Positions 24,268 to 35,296 of a DNA stretch of 64,000 nucleotides are shown piece by piece; within the stretch, counting starts at the first letter, position 1, and the number at the start of each line of letters is the position of its first letter. The DNA comes from Marasmius tenuissimus. Lineage: Eukaryota > Basidiomycota > Agaricomycetes > Agaricales > Marasmiaceae. The translations under genes were made by a program, and so were the position numbers. The notes beneath the pieces are model-generated. The model saw only the letters and a list, made by a program, of their open reading frames with translations, was not told where the DNA came from and did no database searches. Where the stretch lies: NCBI GenBank assembly GCA_029532415.1, contig JAQOTA010000016.1, forward strand, positions 474,171 to 538,170. The letters are read 5' to 3'.

Positions 24268-24948
24268 TGACACTGGATGCAGCTCAGGTCGTCGCCGGAA
24301 CCTCAACTTCTCAACTACTCAACCCCACAAGTAACAACGCGACAGTCGACGCGTCCTGAGTGCTGAGCACGCCATACATACGTCCACTGTACTCGGGCCT
24401 TCGGCTACTAACTGCCAATCGCCTCTCGCCACTTGCTGGAGATTGGAGTCAGGGCGTATCGGTCAGGGTTGTGCCAGTTGATTCAAAGCAGTTTGCGAAG
24501 GAACGGCCTAGGGCGGTATTTTGTGCGGTAAATTGCTCCTCAATCGATGCTATTAACAGCGTGTGTTGGGCTACGGGACACTTGTCAATGCGTCATTCGA
24601 CTTTGGGCTCTGTATCTGATGATATCGAAGCTCAAGTGACTACGCAGGGAATTTCGAAAGGTAGAACGTACCTGAACACAACAAGAAGGTCTGGGTCGAG
24701 ACCCGGTCCCGTTCGAAGCGGTGATACTCAGTTCTGTGGAACCTGGGACATGGGGAGACAACACGCTACCGTAGCTAGGCTCAGAAGACCAGTGCCAGTG
24801 GATTCTAGAATGAACATTGTTCGGTGCGCATAAAAGATGGGCGAGATTTCGCGGAGCCGTCCCAATCGAAACCGCAACCGTGCAGTCAAGACGTTATCCC
24901 TACAGTACGTACCAAGTTGCGGGCTTTATGCCAGCTCAGCTCCGACTT
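24268..24948. repeat. diverged direct repeat, copy 2
   Basis: Second copy of the segment described at 23502-24228, with the same order of anchor blocks and about 750-770 bp between equivalent points. Insertions and deletions separate the blocks. Confidence 0.85.
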
Positions 24949-26697
24949 GACATCCTCCCCCCTGAGGCTCAAGTTAATGAAGTGCACGGGAGACGCATTC
25001 CTTGCGTTGACTAGAAACGGTACAATTAGACTTTAACAAGGGTCATAGGAGGTTCAGAGTCACTGTGGCTTGCCAGGGCCTGGGACCCTTGATCATCCAA
25101 CCCCTTCATTCGGCGTTTGAATTTCGGTTAATCTTGTGAGTCGGTTCTCGGAAATCTCCACTGTCGACTCTGCAGGGTTGTGACCCGTCCGACGTCGTCG
25201 TCGCTGGGCAATGCCCAAACATTGAGCGGCAGCGGTATGTCGAGCGGTAAGTGCCAGTGGACCCGCCGTGGAAATTTGCGACTTCAAATATCGAATGTCG
25301 GGAGATGTGTAGCTAGAGAGACCATTGAAAGCCGGATCATGCACCATGTTTGTTTTTTTTTCGCATCGAAAGCACTCTGCTAGTAGCGCAGGGCCAGCGC
25401 CCGAAACAATCGCAGTCGCAATCATAATGGGTCCCTGCCTACTACTGTGACAAGGATCTAAGGATCCCTGACAGACGACATATAGCGACCGACAATCTAC
25501 AGCGCCACCTATGATGGGAACTGTCGACGGTAAAATAATTTGGTAAGTCGAGTCGCGAGCAGAAAACATACGACACACGACTCACGAGCTCCCCAAAAAA
25601 ACTCGAGCTAGTTCCAGAGAGGTTCTGATCATGGTGCATGGCTATGGTGGAGACGAGGATCTTTGCAAAGATCCCTTCCCTACAGACTTGGTAGCAGCTA
25701 ACTCCCTCTATCCCCATCGTCCCTTATCCCCATCCTGTTGCTGTTGATATGGATAAGGGAGGGGTGGCTGAGTGATAAGTACCAAAAATGAACGATAAAA
25801 TCGGTCCTACTGGAGCCAAGCCATCTTCTACCTACGCACTACGCACCACCCAGATTTCAGAAACCCAGAGTCTGAAATCGGGACGACGACTAAACCCAAC
25901 TCGTCTTTTCGTCCGGCATCCCCATCTTACTTGGAATTTCAACGCCAGTGAGAAAAACATTTCACGGTAGGCTATTAGTATTAGGAGCGGGATCGTCGTT
26001 GTTGGTTCTCAAAAGCCATATAGAGTCGAATTGAAGTTAACGAGAGAGGATTGATTGTGGCGGTGGTGTGAGATCTGTTGCCAGCAGTACTTACTGAGAA
26101 GCTCTCGAAAAAAGATGACAAGTCGGGAGCGGTGTAGCGGGCTATACACAACCAACTGACGAAAATCCGAAAATCCAGGTAATGATTTAGATTAGGATTG
26201 ATTAGTTTTAGGATCTCGATATCAGTTTGTGGCGTGGCGAGTGCCGAGAGAGGTTATCCGGAAATCTAGGACGAGTCGGAATTTGCCGTGTCGAGGGAAA
26301 GAGGGGCAATGTGGATTAGAGCATGGTATAGTGACAAGGGGAAGAATGTTCGAGAGGAGTCGGGCGCTTTCGCGTCTGAGTCTGCTGGGTCACGGTGGAG
26401 GAGGACAAGTCGCATACGAGTCACGTGCCAAATTGAACTTTGTTTGGCCTTGGAGCCCAACTAGGTCGTTCTTTGCTTTCGTTGATGTTCATGCCATTTC
26501 GACGCGTCGCTCTACGCCCATGGGTATCTCAACTTCAACAACCTCGTTAGGTCGTTCCGAGTCGTGAAAAGCCGGGCTTTTGAACTGCACATGTGTATCG
26601 GAAATGGTCGGGACAGGGGCTGCCTTACCAATGATTCTCAAGGAGCAGCGAGGTCCCCTTGTTCTCCTCAAAAGTTCTCAACTTTCGGACCTTGAGA
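24949..26697. other. gene-free stretch up to the nitronate monooxygenase start
   Basis: No supported gene. A 161-codon minus-strand frame (25093-25578) has no recognised domain and is not called. The last few hundred bases should hold the promoter of the gene starting at 26698. Confidence 0.5.
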
Positions 26698-27861
26698 ATG
26701 TCATCCAGAGCAATGGCAAGACTTACTACCCGCCTCACCAAATTCCTCAACATCAAATCACCCATAATCGTCCCACCGATGGCCCTCGTCGGAAACGGTT
26801 CTCTTGCAGCCAATGCCTATCTCGGAGGAGGTTTCGGTTTCATTCCAGCTGGTTATAAATCTAAGGAATGGATTCAATCCGAGATCGACACTGCTAGAAA
26901 TCTTCTGCCTCATTCCGAATCCTCGAGACTGCCTATAGGTGTCGGTTTCTTTGGATGGGAACTCGACAAATCCGCTTCGGACGACATGATCACCCTCGGA
27001 CTAACAAACAACGTCCAAGCTCTCTGGTTTTCCTTCGGCAACAACCTCGAGAAATACGTCAAGTTTGTACGAGAGCATCCCATGGGAAAAGAAACAGCAG
27101 TCTTTGTATTGGCGAGCACGATAGAAGAAGGAAAATCCATCATCCAAGACTGGAAATTCAAACCAGACGTTCTCGTTTGTCAAGGTACGCAGTATCCCAC
27201 ATTACCTCTTACAACTCCGTCTCATCTACTTATTTGCTACACCCAGGAAGCGAATCAGGCGGCCACGGTAACTCTGCCTCTCCCCCACTCTCAGTTCTCC
27301 TCCCCACCATCATCTCCTTACTCCCTCCTTCATCACCCATCATCCCTATCGCGGCCGGTGGCCTCACCACTTCCTCCCATATTGCCTCTATCCTCACTCT
27401 TGGCGCACAAGCAGCTGTTCTCGGCACCCGCTTCCTCCTTACCCCAGAAGCCTCTTACCCACAACACTTTAAATCCCTCCTCCTAAACTCCACCTCCGCA
27501 AACACGATCCGTACAACCGCATTCGACAGAGCACGAGGAACCACAGAGTGGCCTGCCGGTGTGGATGGAAGGGGACTCATCAATGCTACCGTACGCGATT
27601 TCGACGCGGGTGCTGAAGAGGACGTTCTCGTCACTAGATACAAGGAAGCAATGGAAACCAAGGATACCAACAGAGTTGTTGTATGGTCTGGCACCGGTGT
27701 GGGATTGATCGAAGACGTCAAGCCGACCAAGGTAGGTTTATTGTTTCCTTTTGCGATGGCGCTCATGCCCTCGTGTCGTCTCTCTACAGGACCTTATACG
27801 TGACCTCACCGAAGGATGTATACAGCAGCTTAAAGTTGCATCGAAGATGTTAGATGACTAG
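26698..27861 (+). CDS. nitronate monooxygenase (2-nitropropane dioxygenase family)
   Basis: Three exons (introns 27185-27246 and 27732-27789) encode a 347-aa flavoprotein of the nitronate monooxygenase family. These FMN enzymes oxidise alkyl nitronates to carbonyl compounds and nitrite. Visible signatures are the N-terminal SPIIVPPMA barrel strand, VCQGSESGGHGN across the first splice (the family's QGxExGGH motif), and the phosphate-binding segments IAAGGLTTSSHIA and VLGTRFLLTPEA. Length is normal for the family. A second in-frame ATG lies five codons downstream at 26713 and could be the start. The nearest gene, PYC, is convergent; the two stop codons are only about 155 bp apart. The protein is probably cytosolic; the physiological substrate cannot be told from sequence. 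Confidence 0.9.
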
Positions 27862-28016
27862 TTGTCACAACATGTCCCGGCTAGAAGAGACCGAAATACA
27901 AATACATTTCTTGTAACTTTAGGAACAATATTGAGGGGAAGCACCGAGGCGTCACAGTTATTTACATTTGCAGTATCGCGTGAATAAGAATGTTTTTGTC
28001 GTCTATCCCAGACCGC

Positions 28017-31000
28017 TCAATGGACCAACTCAGCCGTCAAGTCTCCCTGAGCTATCGAGTCGCCTACGAACGCAAATCAGTCAGTCCACTGCATCCCCCA
28101 GTCAGAACCAGGACATCGAAATCACGTACCTTCGTGCACAACAACCCTCTTCACATGTCCACTCACCGGCGCCGTAACCGCACTCTCCATCTTCATCGCG
28201 CTCAACACGCAAATAGGATCACCCTTCTTAATCTCCTGTCCCTCCTTCACCCTAACCTCCACAACAACACCGCTCATCGGTGCTCCCACACTTCCAGGAT
28301 CACTTGTTGCCTTCTCTCTAGAAACAGTCTCGACAGCACTGTTCTTATCCTCGACAGACACAGCTCGGACTTCTCCGTTCACCTCGAACCATACGTCGCG
28401 TTGAGCGCGGCCCTCAACCACAGGTCCGACGGCCATAAGTCGGATGATCAATGTCTTTCCCTTTTCGATACTGATATGCATCTCCTCTCCAATATCCGGA
28501 CGACCCAAAAAGTACCTCGTCGGGATGACACTCAAATCACCGTACTTCTCAATGAAGGTTTGATATTCCTCGAACACCTGGAAGGAAACTCCCATCAGCA
28601 AAAGGACGTCCGTTATATATAACATGCACCAAAAAACCCACCTTGGGATACATCACATAACTGCTCACGTCCGCGTCCGTGATATGCTTGCCAAACTTCG
28701 ATCTCAGTTCAGCCTTCAACTTCTTGAAATCAATAGGTTGCATTCCAGCACCGGGCCGTCCATCGATTCTCGGTTTGTTCCTGATAACATTCGACCTCAA
28801 GGGCTCAGGGAACCCACCGACCGGTTGACCAAGGTACCCCTGGAAGAACTCGACCACAGATGACGGGAAATCAAGCTGTTCAGCCCGATCTAGAACATCT
28901 TGCTTGCTGAACGAGTTCGAAGTCATCCATTGCGCGAAATCTCCTACGACTTTCGAGGATGGGGTGACTTTGATGATGTTTCCGCACTATCGGAGTGTCG
29001 GAAAACGGCAGGGGGTAGAGAAACCGTCGTTAGTCCGCCTTCGCTAGATCCTTGGTGCATCACACTCACGAGTTCATTGGCTTCGATGTACTTCTGCTTG
29101 ATTACTGTGAACGTGCACAGGCACACAACAGTATGTGAGATTCACCCCTCACCGATACATCACCATGAGGTCACTCACCAGCCCACTGGGTACCCAATCC
29201 GAGTTGAGAGGCTTGGAACTATTAAAAAAACGACAATACATCAGTATGTTTGCATGGGAAGCTTCGCGGGAGAAGCAAAAAGGACCCTCGAAACAGAAAT
29301 AACAGAGGGGATGAACGTAAAAATTCATGTTAAAAATCTTAGCCCCCCTTTCCTGATTTGATGAAGACAGCAGAAAGATGAGATATACTCACCATCAAGT
29401 TCGTGTACTGCCCACCTGGCATCTCATGATCGAACACACTCGAATCGCTAGCCCGAACGTTGGCCTCAAAACAGGTATACAACTGCCTGACCTGCGTCCA
29501 GTAGAGGTTCAACGCCTGAATATCGTCGTATCGAATACCAGTGCCCAGGGATGTCTGTTCGAGTGCCATACAGACAGCTCCCATCGAGGGCTGCGAGGTT
29601 AGACCGGACATGCCTAGCAAAAATAGCGATCAGTCGTCATACTCATGTCACGTATCAAGGGTTCGACGGTGGGTAAAGAGATAAGAACACTTGAGTTGTG
29701 AATGATGACAGAAAGAAGCATGAGAAGACTCAGAAGAATCAAGAGAAGGCGGATAACAGTGGGAGATTGAAGCTTGAAACTCACTATCAATAGCAACGTC
29801 AACTACGTCTGCACCGGCCGCTGCACAAGCCAGCATACTGGCCGCCGCAATGCCTGCCGTATCATGAGAATGGACGTGAATAGGAAGATCAGGATGCGCC
29901 TTTCGAATGGCACTGATGAGCCTGAACAACGAGAGAGCATCAGAATCGATCATAGTACCACGCTACGAGAACCACTTACAGCTTGGCAGCCTCAGGCTTC
30001 AGCAACCCAGCCATGTCCTTGATACCGAGGACATGGATACCCTCCTTAACGAGCTGGTCGACAAAGTCAAGGTAATATTGCAAGGTGTACTTCGTCTCCT
30101 TCGGGCTGGCAACGTCACCACTGTAGCAAACGACGGCCTCGCAAACGCCCCCTGCTTTCTTGGCTGCGTCGATTCCGAGTTTCATCTAACAGAAAACACA
30201 CTTCAGTCGATACAATGGAAGCCTAGAGGCAGTCCCTTACGTTCTCTACAAAAGATACAAGCTGTCAGCTCAAAAGGCTTCGACACAGGAGGCGGTGAAG
30301 AAGACGTACCGAAGTAGTTCAAAGAGTCGAATACTCGGAAGATATCGAGACCATTCTCGACAGCCTTCTTCGAAAAGTCGTAGATCGCGTTGTCCCTGTC
30401 GAGGAGCGTAAGTAAATCTCGAGAACGCAGATGCACCGGGAAAAGAGCTTACGGATAACTAGTGTAACCAACACCATTTGCGCCACGGACCAGGGCCTGG
30501 AATGGGATGTTCGGTACCAATTTACGAAGGGTGCGCTAGTTTAGGCCAAGCAACATTAGCTCTCAATACCTTACAAGACATCGAAGAAAACTGACCAGTC
30601 TTTCCCAGGGATCCTCGTACAAGAATCTCATCGCAACATCAAAAGTAGCACCTCCCCAGCATTCCAAACTGTACGAGTTTGCGAGTGCCCAGCTGGTCTC
30701 CTTTGCAATGTTGACCATGTCAATAGTCCTCAACCTCGTGGCCAAAAGCGACTGATGCGCATCTCGCCAAGTGGTGTCCATGATGAGCACACCAGGATAC
30801 TCTCGGACAGCCTTTGCGAACGCTTCTGGGCCCTTTTCGACAATGATGTTACGCCAACCGAGTTCACAGGGGAACGACGTGTCGAGAGGTGCTCCGTTCG
30901 GGTCCTCTCGGTTAGCCAGCGTCGGGACAACAATATCTGACTTGAGTCCTGGTTCACCCTGAAGGACGAAACGCGAAAGAGAATTAACACAAATGCCGAA

Positions 31001-33167
31001 CCGACGAGAAACGTGTAACGGAACGAACCTGCTGCCCTTTGATCGAGCTACCATTGACGGCGAGATCTCCAAGATAAGCTAGCAGTTTCTGTGCACGATT
31101 CTGACTCTGGACGAGCTTGAATAGATCGGGTGTGTCGTCAATGAACTGTCGAAAGTTTGAGTAAGTGGTCAAGTCTAGAACGTGGGGTCTGAAAAGCCGG
31201 CCCACCGTAGTCCAAGTCTTTCCACCGATGAAGACGTCGTGTGTCAACAATCTGAACAAGAAGGGAATGTTTGTCTACTCGAAGCATGAGCTTCTCTTGA
31301 TACGGTGTGCACGGGAATAGTAGCGTATACCTTCACTCCACGAATACGGAACTCAACAAGCGCACGAAGCATCTTTCGCCTGGCGACTTCATAAGTGGTC
31401 CCACTGACAGTGCATTTGACCAACAAGCTGTCGTAGTGTGGCTGGGACCGGCAAAGAACCTTCAATATCAAACAGCTCACGACAGTTCAGATATACTCAC
31501 CGTGATCTGGGCACCAGCAAAACCTGAAGACGCGTCCAGACGAACGCCGTTGCCACCAGCACTACGATAAACTTCAATCTTTCCAGTATCTGGCTGGAAT
31601 CCTTGAGATGCGTCTTCGGTGGTAATACGGGCCTGGATGGCAAAGCCACGTTTCGTAATAGCATCTTGAGTTAAACCAAGTTGAGGAAGTGTAGCTCCTG
31701 CGGCGATTTGAATTTGAGCGGCGACGATATCGATGCCGGTAATTTCCTCTGGAATAGGTGAAAACATGCGTCAGTTCACCGGCTCCGATAGACGCCGACA
31801 CGGTGCTACCCTTACCAGTGATAGTGTGTTCGACTTGAATACGTGGGTTGATTTCAATGAAGTAGTGCCTTCCCATCTGGTCAACAAGGAACTCCGCTGT
31901 TCCAGCATTGCGATAACCGACGCTCTTTGCGAGCTTGATCGCATCGTCCAAGATTGCCTGTCTCACTTCCTCCGGAAGGTGAGTAGCCGGTGCAACTTCA
32001 ACAACCTTTTGGTGCCTTCGCTGTACCGAGCAATCACGTTCGAAAAGATGGATCGTGTTGCCTTGTGCATCTGCAAGCAACTGGACCTCGATGTGGCGGG
32101 GCCGCTCCAAGAAACGTTCAATAAAGACTGTTCCGTCTCCGAACGCAGACTTCGCTTCGCTAACTGCGCGTTCAAATGAAGACTTAAAGTCGGATTGGTC
32201 ACGAACAACACGCATTCCACGTCCTCCTCCGCCCATAGCGGCCTTGATGATAACTGTACCAATAAATCACATGAATATTGGCAGTTTCAGCGAATTTCAT
32301 ATCTTGACTGACCTGGGAAGCCATACTCCTTGATGAAACCCTCTCCCTCTTCGTAGGAGGCGACTGGTCCAGGTGTTCCGGGAACGACAGGAACGCCGAC
32401 TTTCATAGCTACATGACGCGTCCAAGGCGGTGATATTTAGCATTACTGCCCTCAGATCGAGGAGTAATAGACGGGTAAAGACTGACCCAATGTGCGAGCT
32501 TTGGTTTTGTCGCCAAGACCATCGATAACCTCGGGTGACGGCCCAATGAAAGCAATTCCGGCTTGCTCTACTTTCCTCGCAAATTGGGCGTTTTCGGAGA
32601 GGAAACCGTATCTATATGTAACGAAGGGTGGTCGCACAATGTGAGTAGGTGAGAGGGAAAAGTTTTAGTTGAATCGCGTACCCAGGGTGAATCATGTCAA
32701 CGCCATGTTCCAGAGCAACTCGTATGATATCGTCCTGAGCGAGGTATGCAGCAACGGGGGTCAAACCCTTGCCGACTTGGTAGGCCTCGTCGGACTGTTC
32801 GATAACAAACGCGATGAGTCACCGATGGACCGATACGCCCCAAGATAATGCCGTATACAGACCTTCTGTCGATGAGCAGAGAGACGATCTTCGAAAGAGT
32901 AGATAGCAACGGTGTGCATCGCGAGTTCGTGAGCCGTTCGGAAGACACGTATGGCGATTTCCTACAGAAGAAGCGATTAATACCGTGTTCTGTGGACGAT
33001 CGAAGACTTACACCGCGATTCGCGACAAGAATCTTTGTCAACGGACCACTGTGACCTGCTGCTTTCCTTCGCATGGTCTGGATGGAGTGAACTGGTGTTC
33101 CCGGAGCACTAGGCGACCCCGCGAAAATGGGGGCCAGCCTTGGAGGATGGAGGGTTGTGGAGCTCAT
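28017..33167 (-). CDS. pyruvate carboxylase
   Basis: Twenty-two exons give a 1195-aa protein with all codon phases consistent. It is the biotin enzyme that carboxylates pyruvate to oxaloacetate for anaplerosis and gluconeogenesis. Order of parts: biotin carboxylase ([13 protein letters not shown] near residue 45, then [11 protein letters not shown] and [14 protein letters not shown]), carboxyltransferase ([37 protein letters not shown]), and a C-terminal biotinyl domain with AMKM, target lysine about 1160. Introns: 28064-28129, 28578-28641, 28987-29069, 29105-29178, 29219-29392, 29614-29784, 29922-29979, 30186-30240, 30246-30309, 30396-30452, 30536-30595, 30959-31028, 31146-31205, 31275-31330, 31442-31500, 31749-31815, 32254-32312, 32409-32486, 32612-32681, 32795-32862, 32962-33011. 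One exon (30241-30245) is only 5 nt. No clear mitochondrial presequence is seen, which fits the cytosolic fungal enzyme. Confidence 0.97.
30241..30245 (-). other. 5-nt micro-exon of pyruvate carboxylase
   Basis: AGAAC lies between two introns with good borders (GTACGT...TTGTAG upstream and GTAAGG...GTTAG downstream in the transcript). It joins ...SLNYF to [10 protein letters not shown] as FEN, which fits the conserved pyruvate carboxylase sequence and keeps the frame. Without it the frame is lost. Confidence 0.85.
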
Positions 33168-33498
33168 TGCGATAAGCTATTGAGAGAATCGACTAGAAGA
33201 ACGTTTAGGTCTCCTTGCGATGTCAAAAGAAAATGGGCAGTACGAAGGTGGTGGTCGAGGGGAAAAGAGTGATCGAAGGGAGAGACAAGAGATTCCGACA
33301 ACTCGTCTATGACGCGGAAGTAATATATTGAATCCGGCCCGGATGAGTGGACCAATAGCGGCCGTCAATTCTCCGACCGGTCATTATCATTCGTGCATTT
33401 ACGCTCTATCGTTTTTGTTCGTGAATCGTAAATACGCTTCCAAGCGACTCCCAAGCAACAGCTGTAAATGATGACCCACTCTATAATACCCCACATAA
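33168..33498. other. intergenic, PYC promoter and VRG4 3' end
   Basis: Both flanking genes are on the minus strand, so this 331-bp gap must hold the PYC promoter and 5' leader and the VRG4 3' untranslated region. I see no clear TATA box close to the PYC start and no other gene. Confidence 0.5.
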
Positions 33499-35075
33499 CT
33501 ACGGTTTCCGAGCGGTCAACGGTATTATCGCATCTGCCTGCATCCGACTCTCTGCTTTCTTCTGGTTGTTCTTCGCGACCGCGTACAACACTCCAGCAAC
33601 AAACCCCACCGTCACCGCCGAGACAGAGCCTGTGGTAACAGGGTCTCCAAAGAACAGCATACCCGACGCTGCTACAGGTAACTTATTCAGAGCCCCCACC
33701 ATACTGTCGGAAAATGAATGCTTAGTTCGCCGCACTTGGTCCGACAAAACGGCTAACGTTCTCACCTGTAGGTGGTACTGCTAGTCACTCGGATGCACCA
33801 GGCAGTCGTATACGAGATCCCCACAGCAGCAGCTCCGGAGAAAGCTATGGCGAACAAGAGGAAATTCCGTGTTTCTTCGGGACTACAACAATGATAAGCT
33901 TGCACATATGGGTCAATGACAATGGGCGGGAGACTAACAAGTTGCGATTGAGGTTCTCTGTACCCCAGTCCTCCGCCACAAAAGAGAAAACCGCGAGAAT
34001 CGGTATGGAAAGAAGATTCGAGTAGAACATAGAGTCCCAATCGGTGAACCCAGTAGCTTTGATACGTTTCCGCATCGTCAAAACCTGGGCAACGTTGAGA
34101 AGATGAATACTTGGCAGAGGGCAATACTCACATAGGCAGCGCTGGTTAGGCAATTGACAAGCATCCAGAAGTACCCAATATTCAATTTGTGCATCACATC
34201 GGTGACATCCTGTAGCGAAGTGAGGCCACCATGTGACCCTGATATAGGGCTATTGTCAGACAGGGCATTGGTTACATCCGACCATGCTGCTATCACAGAT
34301 GAAAAGACCTAACAAGAAAGATAAGAAACGAGCTATGTTTAGAAGGAAACGAGCCTTACCATAAGAACAAACGACACAAAGGTGAGGCCTGTCACCCTTC
34401 CCCCAAACCAAAGCACTTCGCCGTACGCCTAACCCAATGAATGAACGTCGCGGAGGAGACGAGTTGTGAGATACTCACAATGAGAATAATAGTCAGGTTT
34501 TTGAAGATAGTATACACAGGAATGCTGAGGAATTGCTGCCAAGGAATCTATTAATACTACCGAGGGTGATTCATCAACGATTTTGCGCTCACCAGGCTCT
34601 TCGAACCAGTATATATGACCATCACCAGCATGAAGCTAATGGGCCACCACGCTTTAACGTCCTTCCAACTGAAGGCTCTGAACGAGATGATGCCCATCTT
34701 CTTCACTAACAAAACACTCGCTATGCATACGCTCGATTGGATGCATAAGAGGAGGAAGTTCATCGAAAAGTGGGCGCCGGATACCACGAACTAGTGGAGG
34801 TGTGAGTGTTCTACGTACGTCTTCGGATGTTGGAGATGGGTTGGACCTTGTTCACGAGTGTCATTACGATGGAGGCAATGCAGTAACACACGACCGGTGC
34901 CACTAAACGGATAGAGAGCAGATCAGTTCGTTGCTTTCTTAAGTACATAGAGCTTTAGTGGTCACGAACCTGCGGATATAGAGACGGGCTGATCAGCGTT
35001 GACCCCAGCTCCAGTAGCCAGTGCTTTCTTCACCTCAGCAGCATCCTCCGAAGGTTTTCTGCTCGTCGATGCCAT
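33499..35075 (-). CDS. Golgi GDP-mannose transporter
   Basis: Nine exons give a 376-aa multispanning nucleotide-sugar transporter of the Vrg4/GMT family. It brings GDP-mannose into the Golgi lumen for mannosylation of proteins and lipids, in exchange for GMP. Signatures are [17 protein letters not shown] sequence (here split by an intron) and GALNK in the penultimate helix (about residues 312-316), the GDP-mannose recognition motif. Hydrophobic segments repeat along the whole length, and a Lys-rich cytosolic tail follows. Introns: 33704-33765, 33883-33938, 34085-34131, 34309-34359, 34429-34478, 34536-34592, 34791-34846, 34903-34969. The start at 35075 gives a polar ~40-residue N-terminus typical of the family. 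It is divergent from a glycosyltransferase-like gene with 221 bp between starts. Confidence 0.95.
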
Positions 35076-35296
35076 GAAAAGGATCCAAATTAAGCGGTCT
35101 AGATTTCGGAAAAGGAGGGTAAGGTATGGCGAATGTGGGGAGAGCCACTAGCCGACAAGCAAGCAGGCAAGTGGAGAAACGTTGAGATGTGAGGGTGGTT
35201 GCCTGCGGCTGCTGGCACGTTGACGTGTAACGGGCGCCTATTTGAACTGCATTTGGCGGGCGTCTAACGTCTGCGTCCAACTGCCACCCAACCACC
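35076..35296. promoter_or_regulatory. divergent promoter of VRG4 and glycosyltransferase-like gene
   Basis: Only 221 bp separate the two start codons, so the promoters must overlap. A CACGTTGACGTG stretch lies at 35216-35227. It contains TGACGTG, which resembles the site used by Hac1/XBP1-type bZIP factors of the unfolded-protein response. That match is suggestive only. Confidence 0.55.

Noticed and set aside
25093..25578. 161-codon minus-strand open frame, the longest in the gene-poor block apart from the Ecl1-type gene
   Set aside because: No domain, composition not coding-like, the first true ATG is internal, and it lies next to decayed repeats. Kept as non-coding.
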